A stretch of DNA of 64,000 nucleotides from Hymenobacter negativus (GTDB lineage Bacteria > Bacteroidota > Bacteroidia > Cytophagales > Hymenobacteraceae). Made by a program: the position numbers and the translations under genes. The DNA is taken from NCBI RefSeq assembly GCF_016056375.1, contig NZ_JAEDAE010000003.1, positions 434,001 through 498,000 on the forward strand, read 5' to 3'. This document shows positions 26,733 through 35,240 of this stretch, in pieces (the first letter of the stretch is position 1; each line of letters opens with the position of its first letter). A model generated the notes under the pieces. The model searched no databases. It saw nothing but the letters and a program-made list of their open reading frames with translations, and was not told the origin of the DNA.

Positions 26733-28043
26733 ATGGCAACTCTGACGCACCACGAAAGCGCCACGGCTGAACAGCTCGTCGTTACGGATGGCGCCCGTAA
26801 AACTTTTATTGCCATCATCGTCACCGGTGTGGTAATACTCATTCTCGGTATCCTCGCCCAAGTGTTAGGTTGGGGCGCTGCCGAGCACGGCGAGGCCGCC
26901 GGCCACGCTGCCGCTGCGCATGGCGCTGCTCACGAAGAAGGCCATTCCGTGCTGATTAAGCGCGTAATTGTAAGTCTTTGGCACAGCAACCTGTTTTTCC
27001 TTGGTGTGTCCACCATCGGCACGGTATTCATGGCTATCAACTACGTAGCTTACGCTGGTTGGTCGGTGATGGTGAAGCGCATTTCGGAGGCTCTCAGCGC
27101 GTGGGTTATTCCAGGCGGTGTGATTATGCTCATCATTTTCCTGGTTGGTCGTCACGACATCTTCCATTGGACTCACGAGGGCATCATGGATAAAAACAGC
27201 CCAAACTACGATGCCATCATTGCCGGTAAAAGTGGTTTCCTGAACTTGCCCTTTTACCTCATCCGTACCATCGTTTACTTGGCTATCTGGGCTTACTTCA
27301 GCTGGAAATTACGCCAGTTGTCGTTGCAGGAGGATTTGAATGGTGGCACTGTTTGGTTTCACAAGAGCATCAATGCTTCGGCCTTGTTCCTAGTGTTGTA
27401 CGCCGTGAGTTCTTCGATGTCTGCTTGGGACTGGGTAATGTCGGTTGACACCCACTGGTTCAGCACCATGTTTGGCTGGTATGTATTCGCTTCGTGGTGG
27501 GTATCTGGTATCGCTGCTATCGCGCTTACTGCTATCTTCCTTAAACAAGCAGGTTACCTCCGCGCTTTGAGCGTCAACCATCTCCACGATTTGGGTAAGT
27601 TGATGTTCGGGTTCAGCATTTTCTGGACCTACGTATGGTTCGCCCAATTTATGCTGATTTGGTATGCCAACCTTCCTGAAGAAGCTGTGTACTTCAACCA
27701 GCGTCTGGGTGGCTTTGAAGGCCGTTATACCTTCCTGTTCTACTTTAATATCTTCATCAATTTCGTCTTTCCGTTCCTGGGTTTGATGACGCGTGACGCC
27801 AAGCGCCAGATGATTATCATGAAAATCGTCTGCATCGCCATCCTTGCGGGGCACTGGTCAGATTTCTATCTGATGCTCATGCCCGCAACTTTGCGTGGTG
27901 AAAACGGGTTCCTAATCGAGATTGGCATTGCTGCCATTTTCCTGGGTGCTTTCCTCATTTTGTTCACGCGCCGTCTGGCTTCGGCATCGCTTGTTGCTGT
28001 CAACCATCCGTTCCTCGACGAGAGCGTTCACCACACTACCTAG
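26733..28043 (+). CDS. actF: Alternative Complex III subunit ActF, NrfD-like membrane protein
   Basis: A 436-residue membrane protein related to ActC/NrfD, with about ten transmembrane helices, that packs beside ActC in the complex. An early loop (about 48-72) is very rich in His, Ala, Gly and Glu (EHGEAAGHAAAAHGAAHEEGH). Recognisable blocks include GRHDIFHWTH, SSSMSAWDWVMSVDTHWFST and LGKLMFGFSIFWTYVWF. It starts 6 bases after actE. Its TAG stop opens the heptad-repeat element that fills the gap to coxB. Confidence 0.94.
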   Translation: MATLTHHESATAEQLVVTDGARKTFIAIIVTGVVILILGILAQVLGWGAAEHGEAAGHAAAAHGAAHEEGHSVLIKRVIVSLWHSNLFFLGVSTIGTVFMAINYVAYAGWSVMVKRISEALSAWVIPGGVIMLIIFLVGRHDIFHWTHEGIMDKNSPNYDAIIAGKSGFLNLPFYLIRTIVYLAIWAYFSWKLRQLSLQEDLNGGTVWFHKSINASALFLVLYAVSSSMSAWDWVMSVDTHWFSTMFGWYVFASWWVSGIAAIALTAIFLKQAGYLRALSVNHLHDLGKLMFGFSIFWTYVWFAQFMLIWYANLPEEAVYFNQRLGGFEGRYTFLFYFNIFINFVFPFLGLMTRDAKRQMIIMKIVCIAILAGHWSDFYLMLMPATLRGENGFLIEIGIAAIFLGAFLILFTRRLASASLVAVNHPFLDESVHHTT

Positions 28044-28125
28044 ACTTTAGATTGAAGACCTGAGCGCAAGCTGTTCAAAAACTTGCGCTCAGGTCTTAAT
28101 ACTTAGTACTCAATACTAAAACTCA
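28042..28125. repeat. Inverted heptad-repeat hairpin filling the actF-coxB gap
   Basis: The core is a perfect 16-bp stem (28055-28070 with 28082-28097) with an 11-base loop. Outside it, 7-base units run on both sides: AGACTTT, AGATTGA, AGACCTG on the left; AGGTCTT, AATACTT, AGTACTC, AATACTA, AAACTCA on the right (28091-28125). The element begins inside the actF TAG stop and the last unit touches the coxB ATG with no base between. No T-run follows the stem. Confidence 0.88.
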
Positions 28126-29196
28126 ATGACTGCTCTTACCATTTTGCTGGTGTTGGTGTTGCTATTGGTCGTATTCGGCCTCCTGTTCCGCCTGCAGATT
28201 TTTACTTCTATTTTCTCGGGCACCTTCACCCGCGACATTGGCATGAGCAATAGCGTGAATGCTATTCTGATGCTGGTTTTTCTAGTAGGTGGTGGTGCAT
28301 GGTTTGCCTATTCGTTTGTTGAGAACTTCAACAAAATGAACCCGCCTATTGCCTCGGTACATGGACACAAAATGGAAACCATGTTCTGGACCACGATGGC
28401 TGTGATTGGCGTAGCTTTCGTAATTACCCAGATTCTGCTGTTTTGGTACTCGTATAAATACCAACACAAGGAAGGCCGTCGCGCTTACTTCTTTGCACAC
28501 AACAACACGATTGAGGTTGTCTGGACGATTATCCCAGCCATTGTGATGGCTTCGCTGATTTTCGCCGGTTGGAAAGCCTGGACCCGTATTACCGGTCCCG
28601 CACCGAAAAATTCGGTAGTAGTAGAGGTAATGGGTAAGCAGTTCAACTGGCTTGTGCGTTACCCTGGTCGTGACATGAAGCTTGGGGTAATTAATTACCG
28701 CATGATTGATGCTGTGAACGAGTGGGGCTTTGACCTGAGTGACAAAGCGGCTCAGGATGACTTCACGACTAATGAAATCCACGTGCCCAAGGGCGTGCCG
28801 GTGCTGATTAAGATTCGTTCGCGCGACGTATTGCACGCCGTGTACATGCCCCACTTCCGAGTGCAGATGTACGCTGTTCCCGGTATGCCGACCCGTTTTT
28901 GGTTCACACCAACTACCACAACCGATGAGATGCGTGCCAAACTGGGCAACCCCAAGTTCAACTATGAACTGGCCTGCAACCAGCTGTGTGGCGGCAGCCA
29001 CTTCGCTATGAAAGCTACGGTGATTGTGGACGAGCCCGACGACTACCAGAACTGGTACGCTTCGCAGCAGTCGTTCACGCAGAAGAACCCCGACGTGCTG
29101 GCCGCTTTCAAACAGAAGGCAAAGGCCGTGCCCGCTCCGGTAGCAGCCACGCCCGAAGTGGAAGCAGCGCCGATGCCTCTGGCCGCCTCGAACTAA
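28126..29196 (+). CDS. coxB: Cytochrome c oxidase subunit II
   Basis: A 356-residue subunit II of the aa3-type oxidase, which takes electrons from cytochrome c through the CuA centre. A first hydrophobic segment lies at 1-28 and two more at about 40-65 and 90-115, with HNNTIEVVWTIIPAIVM typical of the second subunit II helix. The cupredoxin domain has KQFNWLVRYPG and the complete CuA motif C284-x3-C288-x3-H292-x2-M295 (CNQLCGGSHFAM). There is no fused cytochrome c domain. The C-terminal tail is rich in Ala, Pro and Val. It is co-transcribed with coxA, which starts 22 bases later. Confidence 0.96.
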   Translation: MTALTILLVLVLLLVVFGLLFRLQIFTSIFSGTFTRDIGMSNSVNAILMLVFLVGGGAWFAYSFVENFNKMNPPIASVHGHKMETMFWTTMAVIGVAFVITQILLFWYSYKYQHKEGRRAYFFAHNNTIEVVWTIIPAIVMASLIFAGWKAWTRITGPAPKNSVVVEVMGKQFNWLVRYPGRDMKLGVINYRMIDAVNEWGFDLSDKAAQDDFTTNEIHVPKGVPVLIKIRSRDVLHAVYMPHFRVQMYAVPGMPTRFWFTPTTTTDEMRAKLGNPKFNYELACNQLCGGSHFAMKATVIVDEPDDYQNWYASQQSFTQKNPDVLAAFKQKAKAVPAPVAATPEVEAAPMPLAASN

Positions 29197-29218
29197 TTAC
29201 TATCAACGGTATTCCGCT

Positions 29219-31111
29219 ATGTCAGACCTGACCCCCAAACCCCATTTTTCAGCCAGCGTGCAAGCGTCGGGTGGCGTGGGCTCGGCCCCGGTGCCGACCA
29301 CCGAGCACGGCGACCACCTGCACCACGACGACCACGACCATGAGCATCATGACCAGCATTGGCTGTGGAAGTACGTGTTCAGCCAAGACCACAAGCAGAT
29401 TGCCAAGCAATTCCTGATTACGGGTATGTTCTGGGCTATCCTTGGCGGTACTCTTTCCAGTTTGTTCCGTTTGCAGCTCGGCTGGCCCGAAGGCACGATG
29501 GAATGGCTAAAGCCCGTCCTCGGTGGCTGGATTCAGGCTGGTAAACTCAACCCTGAGTTCTACCTCGCGCTGGTGACGATGCACGGTACCATCATGGTAT
29601 TCTTCGTGCTGACAGCCGGTTTGAGCGGTACGTTCTCAAACTTCCTCATTCCGCTGCAAGTAGGTGCCCGCGACATGGCTTCGGGCTTTATGAACATGCT
29701 CTCGTACTGGTTCTTCTTCCTGTCGAGCATTATCATGTTCTCTTCCCTGTTCATTGAAACCGGTCCGGCGGCAGCTGGCTGGACAATCTATCCTCCGCTG
29801 AGCGCTCTACCGCAAGCCATCCCCGGCTCCGGTACGGGTATGACGCTGTGGCTGGTGAGCATGGTGTTCTTCATCGTGTCGCAGCTGCTGGGTGGTGTCA
29901 ACTACGTGACGACGGTTATCAATCTGCGTACCCGTGGCATGAGCATGAGCAAATTGCCGCTCACCATCTGGGCCTTCTTCCTGACGGCTATTCTCGGCAT
30001 TCTGTCGTTCCCGGTTCTGTTCTCGGCGGCTCTGCTGTTGGTGTTCGACCGTTCGTTTGGTACCTCGTTCTTCCTGTCGGATATCTACATTGCGGGTCAG
30101 GCTTTGAGCAATCAGGGTGGTTCGCCGGTATTGTTCCAGCACTTGTTCTGGTTCCTAGGTCACCCCGAAGTGTACATTGTAATCATGCCGGCTATGGGTA
30201 TGGTGTCGGAAGTGCTGGCTACGAATGCTCGCAAGCCCATCTTCGGCTACCGCGCCATGATTGGTTCGCTGATTGGTATCTCGCTGTTGTCGTTCGTGGT
30301 GTGGGCTCACCACATGTTCGTGACGGGCATGAATCCTTTCCTCGGTTCGGTCTTCATGTTCCTGACGCTTATCATCGCCGTGCCTTCGGGCGTGAAGGTG
30401 TTCAACTGGCTGGCAACCCTGTGGCGTGGTAATATCCGCTTCACGGCCGCTATGCTGTTCGCTATCGGTTTTGTGTCGCTGTTTATTTCGGGTGGTCTGA
30501 CAGGTATTATCCTCGGTAACGCCACTCTCGACATTCAAATGCACAACACCTACTTCGTGGTAGCTCACTTCCACTTGGTAATGGGTAGTTCGGCATTCTT
30601 CGGCCTGTTCTGCGGCGTGTACCACTGGTTCCCGAAGATGTTCGGCCGAATGATGGACGAGAAGCTGGGTTACATCCACTTTTGGTTGACGTTTGCAGGC
30701 GTGTACCTAGTGTTCATGCCGATGCACTACGTTGGTATCGCCGGTTTCCCCCGTCGTTACTACGCTTGGACTGGCTTTGATGCCTTCTCGCAATTCGCGG
30801 ATATGAACAAGTTCATCTCGATTGCTGCCATCATCGCCTTCCTGGGTCAGTTCATCTTCATCTTCAACTTCTTCTACAGCATATTCCGCGGTCGTCGCGC
30901 TACCCAGAACCCTTGGAACTCGACTACGCTGGAATGGACTACGCCAATTGAGCCCGGCCACGGCAACTGGCCCGGCGAGATTCCGGCTGTGTACCGCTGG
31001 CCCTACGACTATAGCAAGCCCGGTTCAGATGTGGACTTCATTCCCCAGAACGTACCGTACTCGCAAACGCAGTCATCGAATTTGCCTTATGAGCAGGAAC
31101 TGGCTGACTAG
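29219..31111 (+). CDS. coxA: Cytochrome c oxidase subunit I
   Basis: A 630-residue heme-copper oxidase subunit I with twelve expected transmembrane helices and the heme a / heme a3-CuB site. The active-site HPEVY motif begins at His315 and includes Tyr319 of the His-Tyr crosslink. The heme ligands lie in VAHFHLVMG (His450, His452). Residues about 30-50 form a strongly His/Asp-rich segment (HGDHLHHDDHDHEHHDQHW) before the first helix. The gene follows coxB and is ended by a strong terminator, separating the core from the assembly genes. Confidence 0.97.
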   Translation: MSDLTPKPHFSASVQASGGVGSAPVPTTEHGDHLHHDDHDHEHHDQHWLWKYVFSQDHKQIAKQFLITGMFWAILGGTLSSLFRLQLGWPEGTMEWLKPVLGGWIQAGKLNPEFYLALVTMHGTIMVFFVLTAGLSGTFSNFLIPLQVGARDMASGFMNMLSYWFFFLSSIIMFSSLFIETGPAAAGWTIYPPLSALPQAIPGSGTGMTLWLVSMVFFIVSQLLGGVNYVTTVINLRTRGMSMSKLPLTIWAFFLTAILGILSFPVLFSAALLLVFDRSFGTSFFLSDIYIAGQALSNQGGSPVLFQHLFWFLGHPEVYIVIMPAMGMVSEVLATNARKPIFGYRAMIGSLIGISLLSFVVWAHHMFVTGMNPFLGSVFMFLTLIIAVPSGVKVFNWLATLWRGNIRFTAAMLFAIGFVSLFISGGLTGIILGNATLDIQMHNTYFVVAHFHLVMGSSAFFGLFCGVYHWFPKMFGRMMDEKLGYIHFWLTFAGVYLVFMPMHYVGIAGFPRRYYAWTGFDAFSQFADMNKFISIAAIIAFLGQFIFIFNFFYSIFRGRRATQNPWNSTTLEWTTPIEPGHGNWPGEIPAVYRWPYDYSKPGSDVDFIPQNVPYSQTQSSNLPYEQELAD

Positions 31112-31156
31112 TTAGAAAATGGTTGATTAACCAATGCAATTGGTAAAGTCCCGAAG

Positions 31157-31184
31157 CGGGCCGCCTAATCGGCGGCCCGTTTTT
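31157..31184 (+). terminator. Rho-independent terminator after coxA
   Basis: A 9-bp GC stem CGGGCCGCC (31157-31165) with GGCGGCCCG (31171-31179), 5-base loop and a TTTTT run. It should stop most transcription from the act/cox core before ctaA. Confidence 0.88.
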
Positions 31185-31275
31185 GTTTCACGGCTTTTAC
31201 TTGACCACTTAAATTTTATGCGTTGGCTGTCTTGCGCAGATATACCGCGGTAGTAACAGCCACCCGCTTTTTGTT

Positions 31276-32418
31276 ATGGATAATATTCACCTGAGCCCTG
31301 CCGTCCGCCGTTTTCGATTTGTCGGTATTCTTACAGTTGTAAGCGTGTACCTATTGATTTTGGTAGGTGGGGTTGTGCGCAGTACCGGCAGCGGCATGGG
31401 TTGTCCCGATTGGCCCAAATGCTTTGGCAGCTGGGTGCCGCCAACGAAAGCCAGCCAACTGCCCGCCAATTATAAGGAAGTGTACACCGCGCAGCGGGTG
31501 GCCAAGAATCAGAAGCTGGCCCGCACGTTGCAGCGAATGGGTTTTGCGCAGGTGGCGGGCAGCATTTTCGCGCATCCTACGCAATACATCGAGACCGATT
31601 TCAATCCGGTAAAAACCTGGATTGAGTACGTAAACCGGTTATTAGGGGCACTGATAGGAGTTTTTGTTTTCCTCACGGTTGTATTTGCCGTGCCTTACCT
31701 GCAGCGAGACCGAACCATCTTTTGGTTGGCTTTTTCCTCATTCCTGCTGACTGGTGTGCAAGGCTATCTCGGGTCACTGGTTGTCTCTACCAACCTGCTG
31801 CCGGTGATGGTGACTGTACACATGGCGCTGGCGCTGGTGATAGTTGCATTGCTGCTCTATGCGGTTGACCGGGCGCAGTGGGGGCAGGGAAGTCCTGCGT
31901 CGACCTTGCCGAATGTCGCCTCAATCAACGAACCGAAAGTGGGCAAGCGCCCTACAGCAACTTTGCGAATCTGGCTCTGGGCAGCGCTATTGCTTACATT
32001 CTGGCAAATTGTGCTTGGGACGCAGGTACGGGAGCAGGTTGATATCGTATCGGCTGCAGCAGGCTATGTGGGGCGCGAAAGCTGGGTGAGTAAACTCGGT
32101 AGTGTATTCAGTCTGCATCGCACAATGTCGGCCGCGGTGTTGCTACTGAACGTGTATACCGGCTACGAGCTTTGGCAATTAGCGCAACAGCGGCTGCGCA
32201 AACTGGTTACCGCTACGCTACTTCTCATGGGGCTGGAAATTCTGGCGGGTATTGTTCTGGCGTCGTTTGCGCTGCCGGCAGCAGTGCAGCCGGTGCATCT
32301 TACGTTGGCTACCGTGTTATTCGGCGTACAATTCCTGACGCTGCTGGCCGTAGCTCGCGCTGGCAAAAGCCCGGAAACTATTGCGCCTACGGATGCACCC
32401 CGGCGGGTTGTTGCGTAA
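31276..32418 (+). CDS. ctaA: Heme A synthase (COX15/CtaA)
   Basis: A 380-residue CtaA, the membrane enzyme that oxidises the C8 methyl of heme O to make heme A for the oxidase. Eight transmembrane helices are expected. The first has VGGVVRSTGSGMGCPDWPKCFG, cited here as its core GSGMGCPDWPKCFG, with the conserved cysteine pair. His ligands appear in VTVHMALALV, VFSLHRTMSA and PVHLTLATVLF. It begins 92 bases after the coxA terminator, so it may have its own promoter, but none was convincingly found. Confidence 0.94.
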   Translation: MDNIHLSPAVRRFRFVGILTVVSVYLLILVGGVVRSTGSGMGCPDWPKCFGSWVPPTKASQLPANYKEVYTAQRVAKNQKLARTLQRMGFAQVAGSIFAHPTQYIETDFNPVKTWIEYVNRLLGALIGVFVFLTVVFAVPYLQRDRTIFWLAFSSFLLTGVQGYLGSLVVSTNLLPVMVTVHMALALVIVALLLYAVDRAQWGQGSPASTLPNVASINEPKVGKRPTATLRIWLWAALLLTFWQIVLGTQVREQVDIVSAAAGYVGRESWVSKLGSVFSLHRTMSAAVLLLNVYTGYELWQLAQQRLRKLVTATLLLMGLEILAGIVLASFALPAAVQPVHLTLATVLFGVQFLTLLAVARAGKSPETIAPTDAPRRVVA

Positions 32419-32484
32419 CTTTGCGGCCCCGTTGGGTCTGGCTCCTTCAAGTTGAGCTGGACAACGAAATTATTAGCACAATTG

Positions 32485-33336
32485 ATGGTTAAGGCCCGCG
32501 CCTATTTTCAGCTGCTCAAATTCCGGCTTTCGCTCACGGTAGCGTTTTCCAGCGCCATCGGGTACATGCTGGGTGCGCACGAACTTAGCTGGATCCGGGC
32601 GCTACTGGTGATGCTGGGGGGGCTACTCGTGACTGGCTCGGCTAATATCATTAATCAGGTGCACGAGCGGGAGTTGGATAAGTTGATGACTCGCACGGCC
32701 AAACGTCCACTACCGCTGGGTATTATTTCACCAGCAGAAGCGTGGGTATTTTGCGTGTTGCTGGGCGTGGCCGGGTTTGCGCTGCTGTGGTATTTCTTCA
32801 ACCCGCTTACGGCGGGTCTGTCGTTGCTGTCACTCATCCTCTACGGATTCATCTACACGCCGCTGAAAACGATTTCGCCCATCTGCGTAGCAGTAGGTGC
32901 CATCCCGGGCGGTTTGCCGCCGCTCATTGGCTGGGTGGCAGCTACCGGATACATCGGCGTTGAAGCGTGGGTATTGTTCGGAATTCAATTTATGTGGCAG
33001 TTTCCGCATTTCTGGGCCATTGCCTGGGTGGCCGACGACGACTACAAGCGGGCCGGGTTCAAAATGCTGCCAACGCCGGGCAACCGCGACCTGCGTACCG
33101 CGTTCCAGATAATGACTTACACCCTGCTACTGATTCCGCTGAGCCTGTTGCCGTTGGAGTTCAACATTTCAGGGCGCATTTCGGCGCTGGTTGCCGTAGT
33201 GGCTGGGGTGCTATTTCTACTGCTCACGGTTCAGCTGATGCGGACGCAGTCGCGCAAAGCGGCATTACGTATCATGTTTGCCTCTTTTTTGTACTTGCCC
33301 ATCGTCCAAATTGCTTTGGTGCTGGATAAAATGTAG
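32485..33336 (+). CDS. ctaB: Protoheme IX farnesyltransferase (heme O synthase)
   Basis: A 283-residue UbiA-family prenyltransferase that farnesylates heme B to heme O, the step before CtaA. The first Asp-rich region appears as NIINQVHERELDKLMTRT and the KRPLP motif follows. A second block reads WQFPHFWAIAWVADDDYKRAGFKML. About nine transmembrane helices are expected. The ATG at 32485 is preferred; a TTG at 32452 would add 11 residues. An 84-base gap with heptad repeats separates it from the next gene. Confidence 0.94.
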   Translation: MVKARAYFQLLKFRLSLTVAFSSAIGYMLGAHELSWIRALLVMLGGLLVTGSANIINQVHERELDKLMTRTAKRPLPLGIISPAEAWVFCVLLGVAGFALLWYFFNPLTAGLSLLSLILYGFIYTPLKTISPICVAVGAIPGGLPPLIGWVAATGYIGVEAWVLFGIQFMWQFPHFWAIAWVADDDYKRAGFKMLPTPGNRDLRTAFQIMTYTLLLIPLSLLPLEFNISGRISALVAVVAGVLFLLLTVQLMRTQSRKAALRIMFASFLYLPIVQIALVLDKM

Positions 33337-33382
33337 CAGTTTGTGTTCCGGTTTTACCTAGTTGCGAAAAGCCGTACTGTCA

Positions 33383-33417
33383 GCAATTACAATTGACAAT
33401 CAATACCTAACAATTAG
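33383..33417 (+). repeat. One-sided heptad tract before the first subunit III gene
   Basis: Five 7-base units GCAATTA, CAATTGA, CAATCAA, TACCTAA, CAATTAG end 3 bases before the ATG at 33421. The opposite arm is not clear, although CTAGTTG near 33358 is one mismatch from the reverse complement of the last unit. The 84-base gap has the same size as the better-formed heptad elements, so this may be a decayed copy. Confidence 0.55.
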
Positions 33418-33420
33418 CTT

Positions 33421-34008
33421 ATGAATCCTTCAGAAACATTATCCGAAAAGGAAGTTGGGCTTGGCTGGCACCCCAAGCGCGTGCTACTTATTCTGCTTAT
33501 TTTCAGCATTGTAATGATGTTTGCGGCTTTCACCAGCGGCTACATTGTGCGCCGTGACGAAGGCAACTGGCGTGAGTTTGAATTGCCGGGTTCGCTGCTT
33601 ATCAATTCCATCCTGATTGCGCTGAGCAGTGCCAGCATGCAATGGGCTTATTTCTCAGCCCGTAAGGACGAAATCAGCCGTGTCAAGACCGGCTTGATTA
33701 TTACATTGGTACTGGGCCTGGCTTTTCTGGTTGGGCAGTACCACAGCTTCGGCGATTTGGTGGCTGGCAACACCTATTTCGGAGGGGCCGACGCCAATCC
33801 TTCGGGTTCGTTCGTATACGTGTTGATGGGGGTGCACGCTTTTCACTTGGTTACCGGGCTTATTTTTCTGGCCGTAGTCCTCAAGCGGACGCTTAATTAT
33901 CAGGTGCATTCGCGTGCTCTGCTCTCCATCGGCAACGCTACCTTATACTGGCACTTCCTAGGTGGGCTTTGGCTGTACCTGTATTTGTTCTTACTTTTGA
34001 ACCACTAA
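33421..34008 (+). CDS. Cytochrome c oxidase subunit III-like membrane protein (first copy)
   Basis: A 195-residue subunit III family protein with five expected transmembrane helices. The opening LGWHPKRVLLILLIFSIVMMFAAFTSGYIVRR and the GVHAFHLVTGLIFL and TLYWHFLGGLWLYLY blocks, quoted here in short, are typical. It has the short form seen in Bacteroidota that carry two subunit III genes side by side. The second copy starts 21 bases later, so both may be made together. Which of the two occupies the classical position in the oxidase cannot be decided from sequence alone. Confidence 0.92.
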   Translation: MNPSETLSEKEVGLGWHPKRVLLILLIFSIVMMFAAFTSGYIVRRDEGNWREFELPGSLLINSILIALSSASMQWAYFSARKDEISRVKTGLIITLVLGLAFLVGQYHSFGDLVAGNTYFGGADANPSGSFVYVLMGVHAFHLVTGLIFLAVVLKRTLNYQVHSRALLSIGNATLYWHFLGGLWLYLYLFLLLNH

Positions 34009-34029
34009 AACGACGTTACGCTGTCTGCT

Positions 34030-34803
34030 ATGGCCCAATCGACCACTTTGCCGCACCCCGCGGCTTCCGCTACCCACGACGCCCCGCGCACCGGCAACTG
34101 GGATGGCGGCAACGAACCCTTCAAAGCGAGCTACGGCAAGCTGATGATGTGGTTCTTCCTGCTTTCTGACGCATTTACTTTCGCCGCCTTCCTCACTACT
34201 TATGGCATGATTCGCCATAAGCACGAGGTTTTCACCGGCGAAGCCAAAGACTTTGTATTCAGCACGCGGTGGTGGCCCATTCCTGACCATGTATTCAACG
34301 CCTTCCCCGGCATGGGCGAGGCAAACGTTCCCCTCGGTTTCGTGGCCTTGATGACCATGATTCTGATTCTGAGCTCAGTAACGATGGTGTTGGCCGTTGA
34401 GGCTGGCCACCGCATGGACAAGGCCGATGTGCAGAAATGGCTGCTTTGGACCATCCTGTTCGGTACCACTTTCCTGGGCAGCCAGGCGTGGGAGTGGACT
34501 CACTTCATCAATGGCCACCACGAAGGCACAGTAATGGCCGACGGCACGGTATTCCACGGAGCTAACCTGGCGATGAACCAATACGGGCCGGTGCTTTTTG
34601 CCGACCTGTTCTTCTTCATCACGGGCTTCCACGGCACGCACGTATTCTCCGGCGTTTGCCTCTTGGTTTGGTGCTTTATTGCCACTACCAACGGTACTTT
34701 CGAGAAGCGTGGCCACTACGAGATGATTGAAAAAATCGGCCTCTACTGGCACTTTGTAGATTTGGTGTGGGTATTCGTATTCACCTTCTTCTACCTCGTT
34801 TAA
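34030..34803 (+). CDS. coxC: Cytochrome c oxidase subunit III (second copy)
   Basis: A 257-residue subunit III with about seven hydrophobic segments. Typical features are KLMMWFFLLSDAFTFAAFL near the N-terminus, LGSQAWEWTHFINGHHEG in the middle with a Glu/His-rich helix, and FFFITGFHGTHVFSGV and IGLYWHFVDLVWVFVFTFF at the end. The periplasmic insert at about 60-95 is longer than in the first copy. It is followed by an 89-base gap filled by a heptad-repeat hairpin before the subunit IV gene. Confidence 0.94.
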   Translation: MAQSTTLPHPAASATHDAPRTGNWDGGNEPFKASYGKLMMWFFLLSDAFTFAAFLTTYGMIRHKHEVFTGEAKDFVFSTRWWPIPDHVFNAFPGMGEANVPLGFVALMTMILILSSVTMVLAVEAGHRMDKADVQKWLLWTILFGTTFLGSQAWEWTHFINGHHEGTVMADGTVFHGANLAMNQYGPVLFADLFFFITGFHGTHVFSGVCLLVWCFIATTNGTFEKRGHYEMIEKIGLYWHFVDLVWVFVFTFFYLV

Positions 34804-34807
34804 TAAA

Positions 34808-34887
34808 GAGTGTTGAATGCTGAATGTTGAGTGCTGAGTAATCAACTTGGCCAACATTCAACCCTTAACCCTCAACATTCAAAATTT
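34808..34887. repeat. Inverted heptad-repeat hairpin between subunit III and subunit IV genes
   Basis: The left arm has GAGTGTT, GAATGCT, GAATGTT, GAGTGCT, GAGTAAT (34808-34842). The right arm has AACATTC, AACCCTT, AACCCTC, AACATTC (34853-34880), whose reverse complements are GAATGTT-type units, then AAAATTT (34881-34887). A 10-base spacer separates the arms. The element starts 4 bases after the upstream stop and ends 5 bases before the downstream ATG. Confidence 0.9.
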
Positions 34888-34892
34888 CAAAA

Positions 34893-35237
34893 ATGGCTTC
34901 TCACGCAACTACTGAACATACCCTCGCGCAGGGCGAAATCGCCAAGCCGAACACTGCCTGGATTTGGCGGGTATTTGGCGTCCTGGTTGGTATCACGGCT
35001 GTCGAATTCGTTTTCGTATTCCTAATGCACCCGAGCACGCTGCGCAACAGCATTTTCATCGTGCTTACCATCATGAAAGCCTTCTTCATTGTGGGCGAGT
35101 TCATGCACCTGAAACATGAAACCAAAGGCCTGATTTGGACCATTCTGGTACCGGTGGCGCTGCTGGTGTGGCTGCTGGTGGCCCTGATTACTGAAGGCTC
35201 GTTCATCGGCGAAGTCCTACAAAACATGTTTAAATAG
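34893..35237 (+). CDS. Cytochrome c oxidase subunit IV-like small membrane protein
   Basis: A 114-residue protein of the prokaryotic subunit IV (COX4_pro) type with three transmembrane helices (about 25-45, 52-70 and 80-103). The pattern LTIMKAFFIVGEFMHLKHE is characteristic of the family. It is thought to stabilise the oxidase. It directly follows the second subunit III gene after a heptad element and precedes the SCO-like gene by 3 bases. Confidence 0.9.
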   Translation: MASHATTEHTLAQGEIAKPNTAWIWRVFGVLVGITAVEFVFVFLMHPSTLRNSIFIVLTIMKAFFIVGEFMHLKHETKGLIWTILVPVALLVWLLVALITEGSFIGEVLQNMFK

Positions 35238-35240
35238 CGG

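Noticed and set aside
28055-28097. Terminator between actF and coxB
   Set aside because: The stem is perfect but no T-run follows, and the stem is part of a heptad element seen at other loci. Partial transcription effects are still possible.
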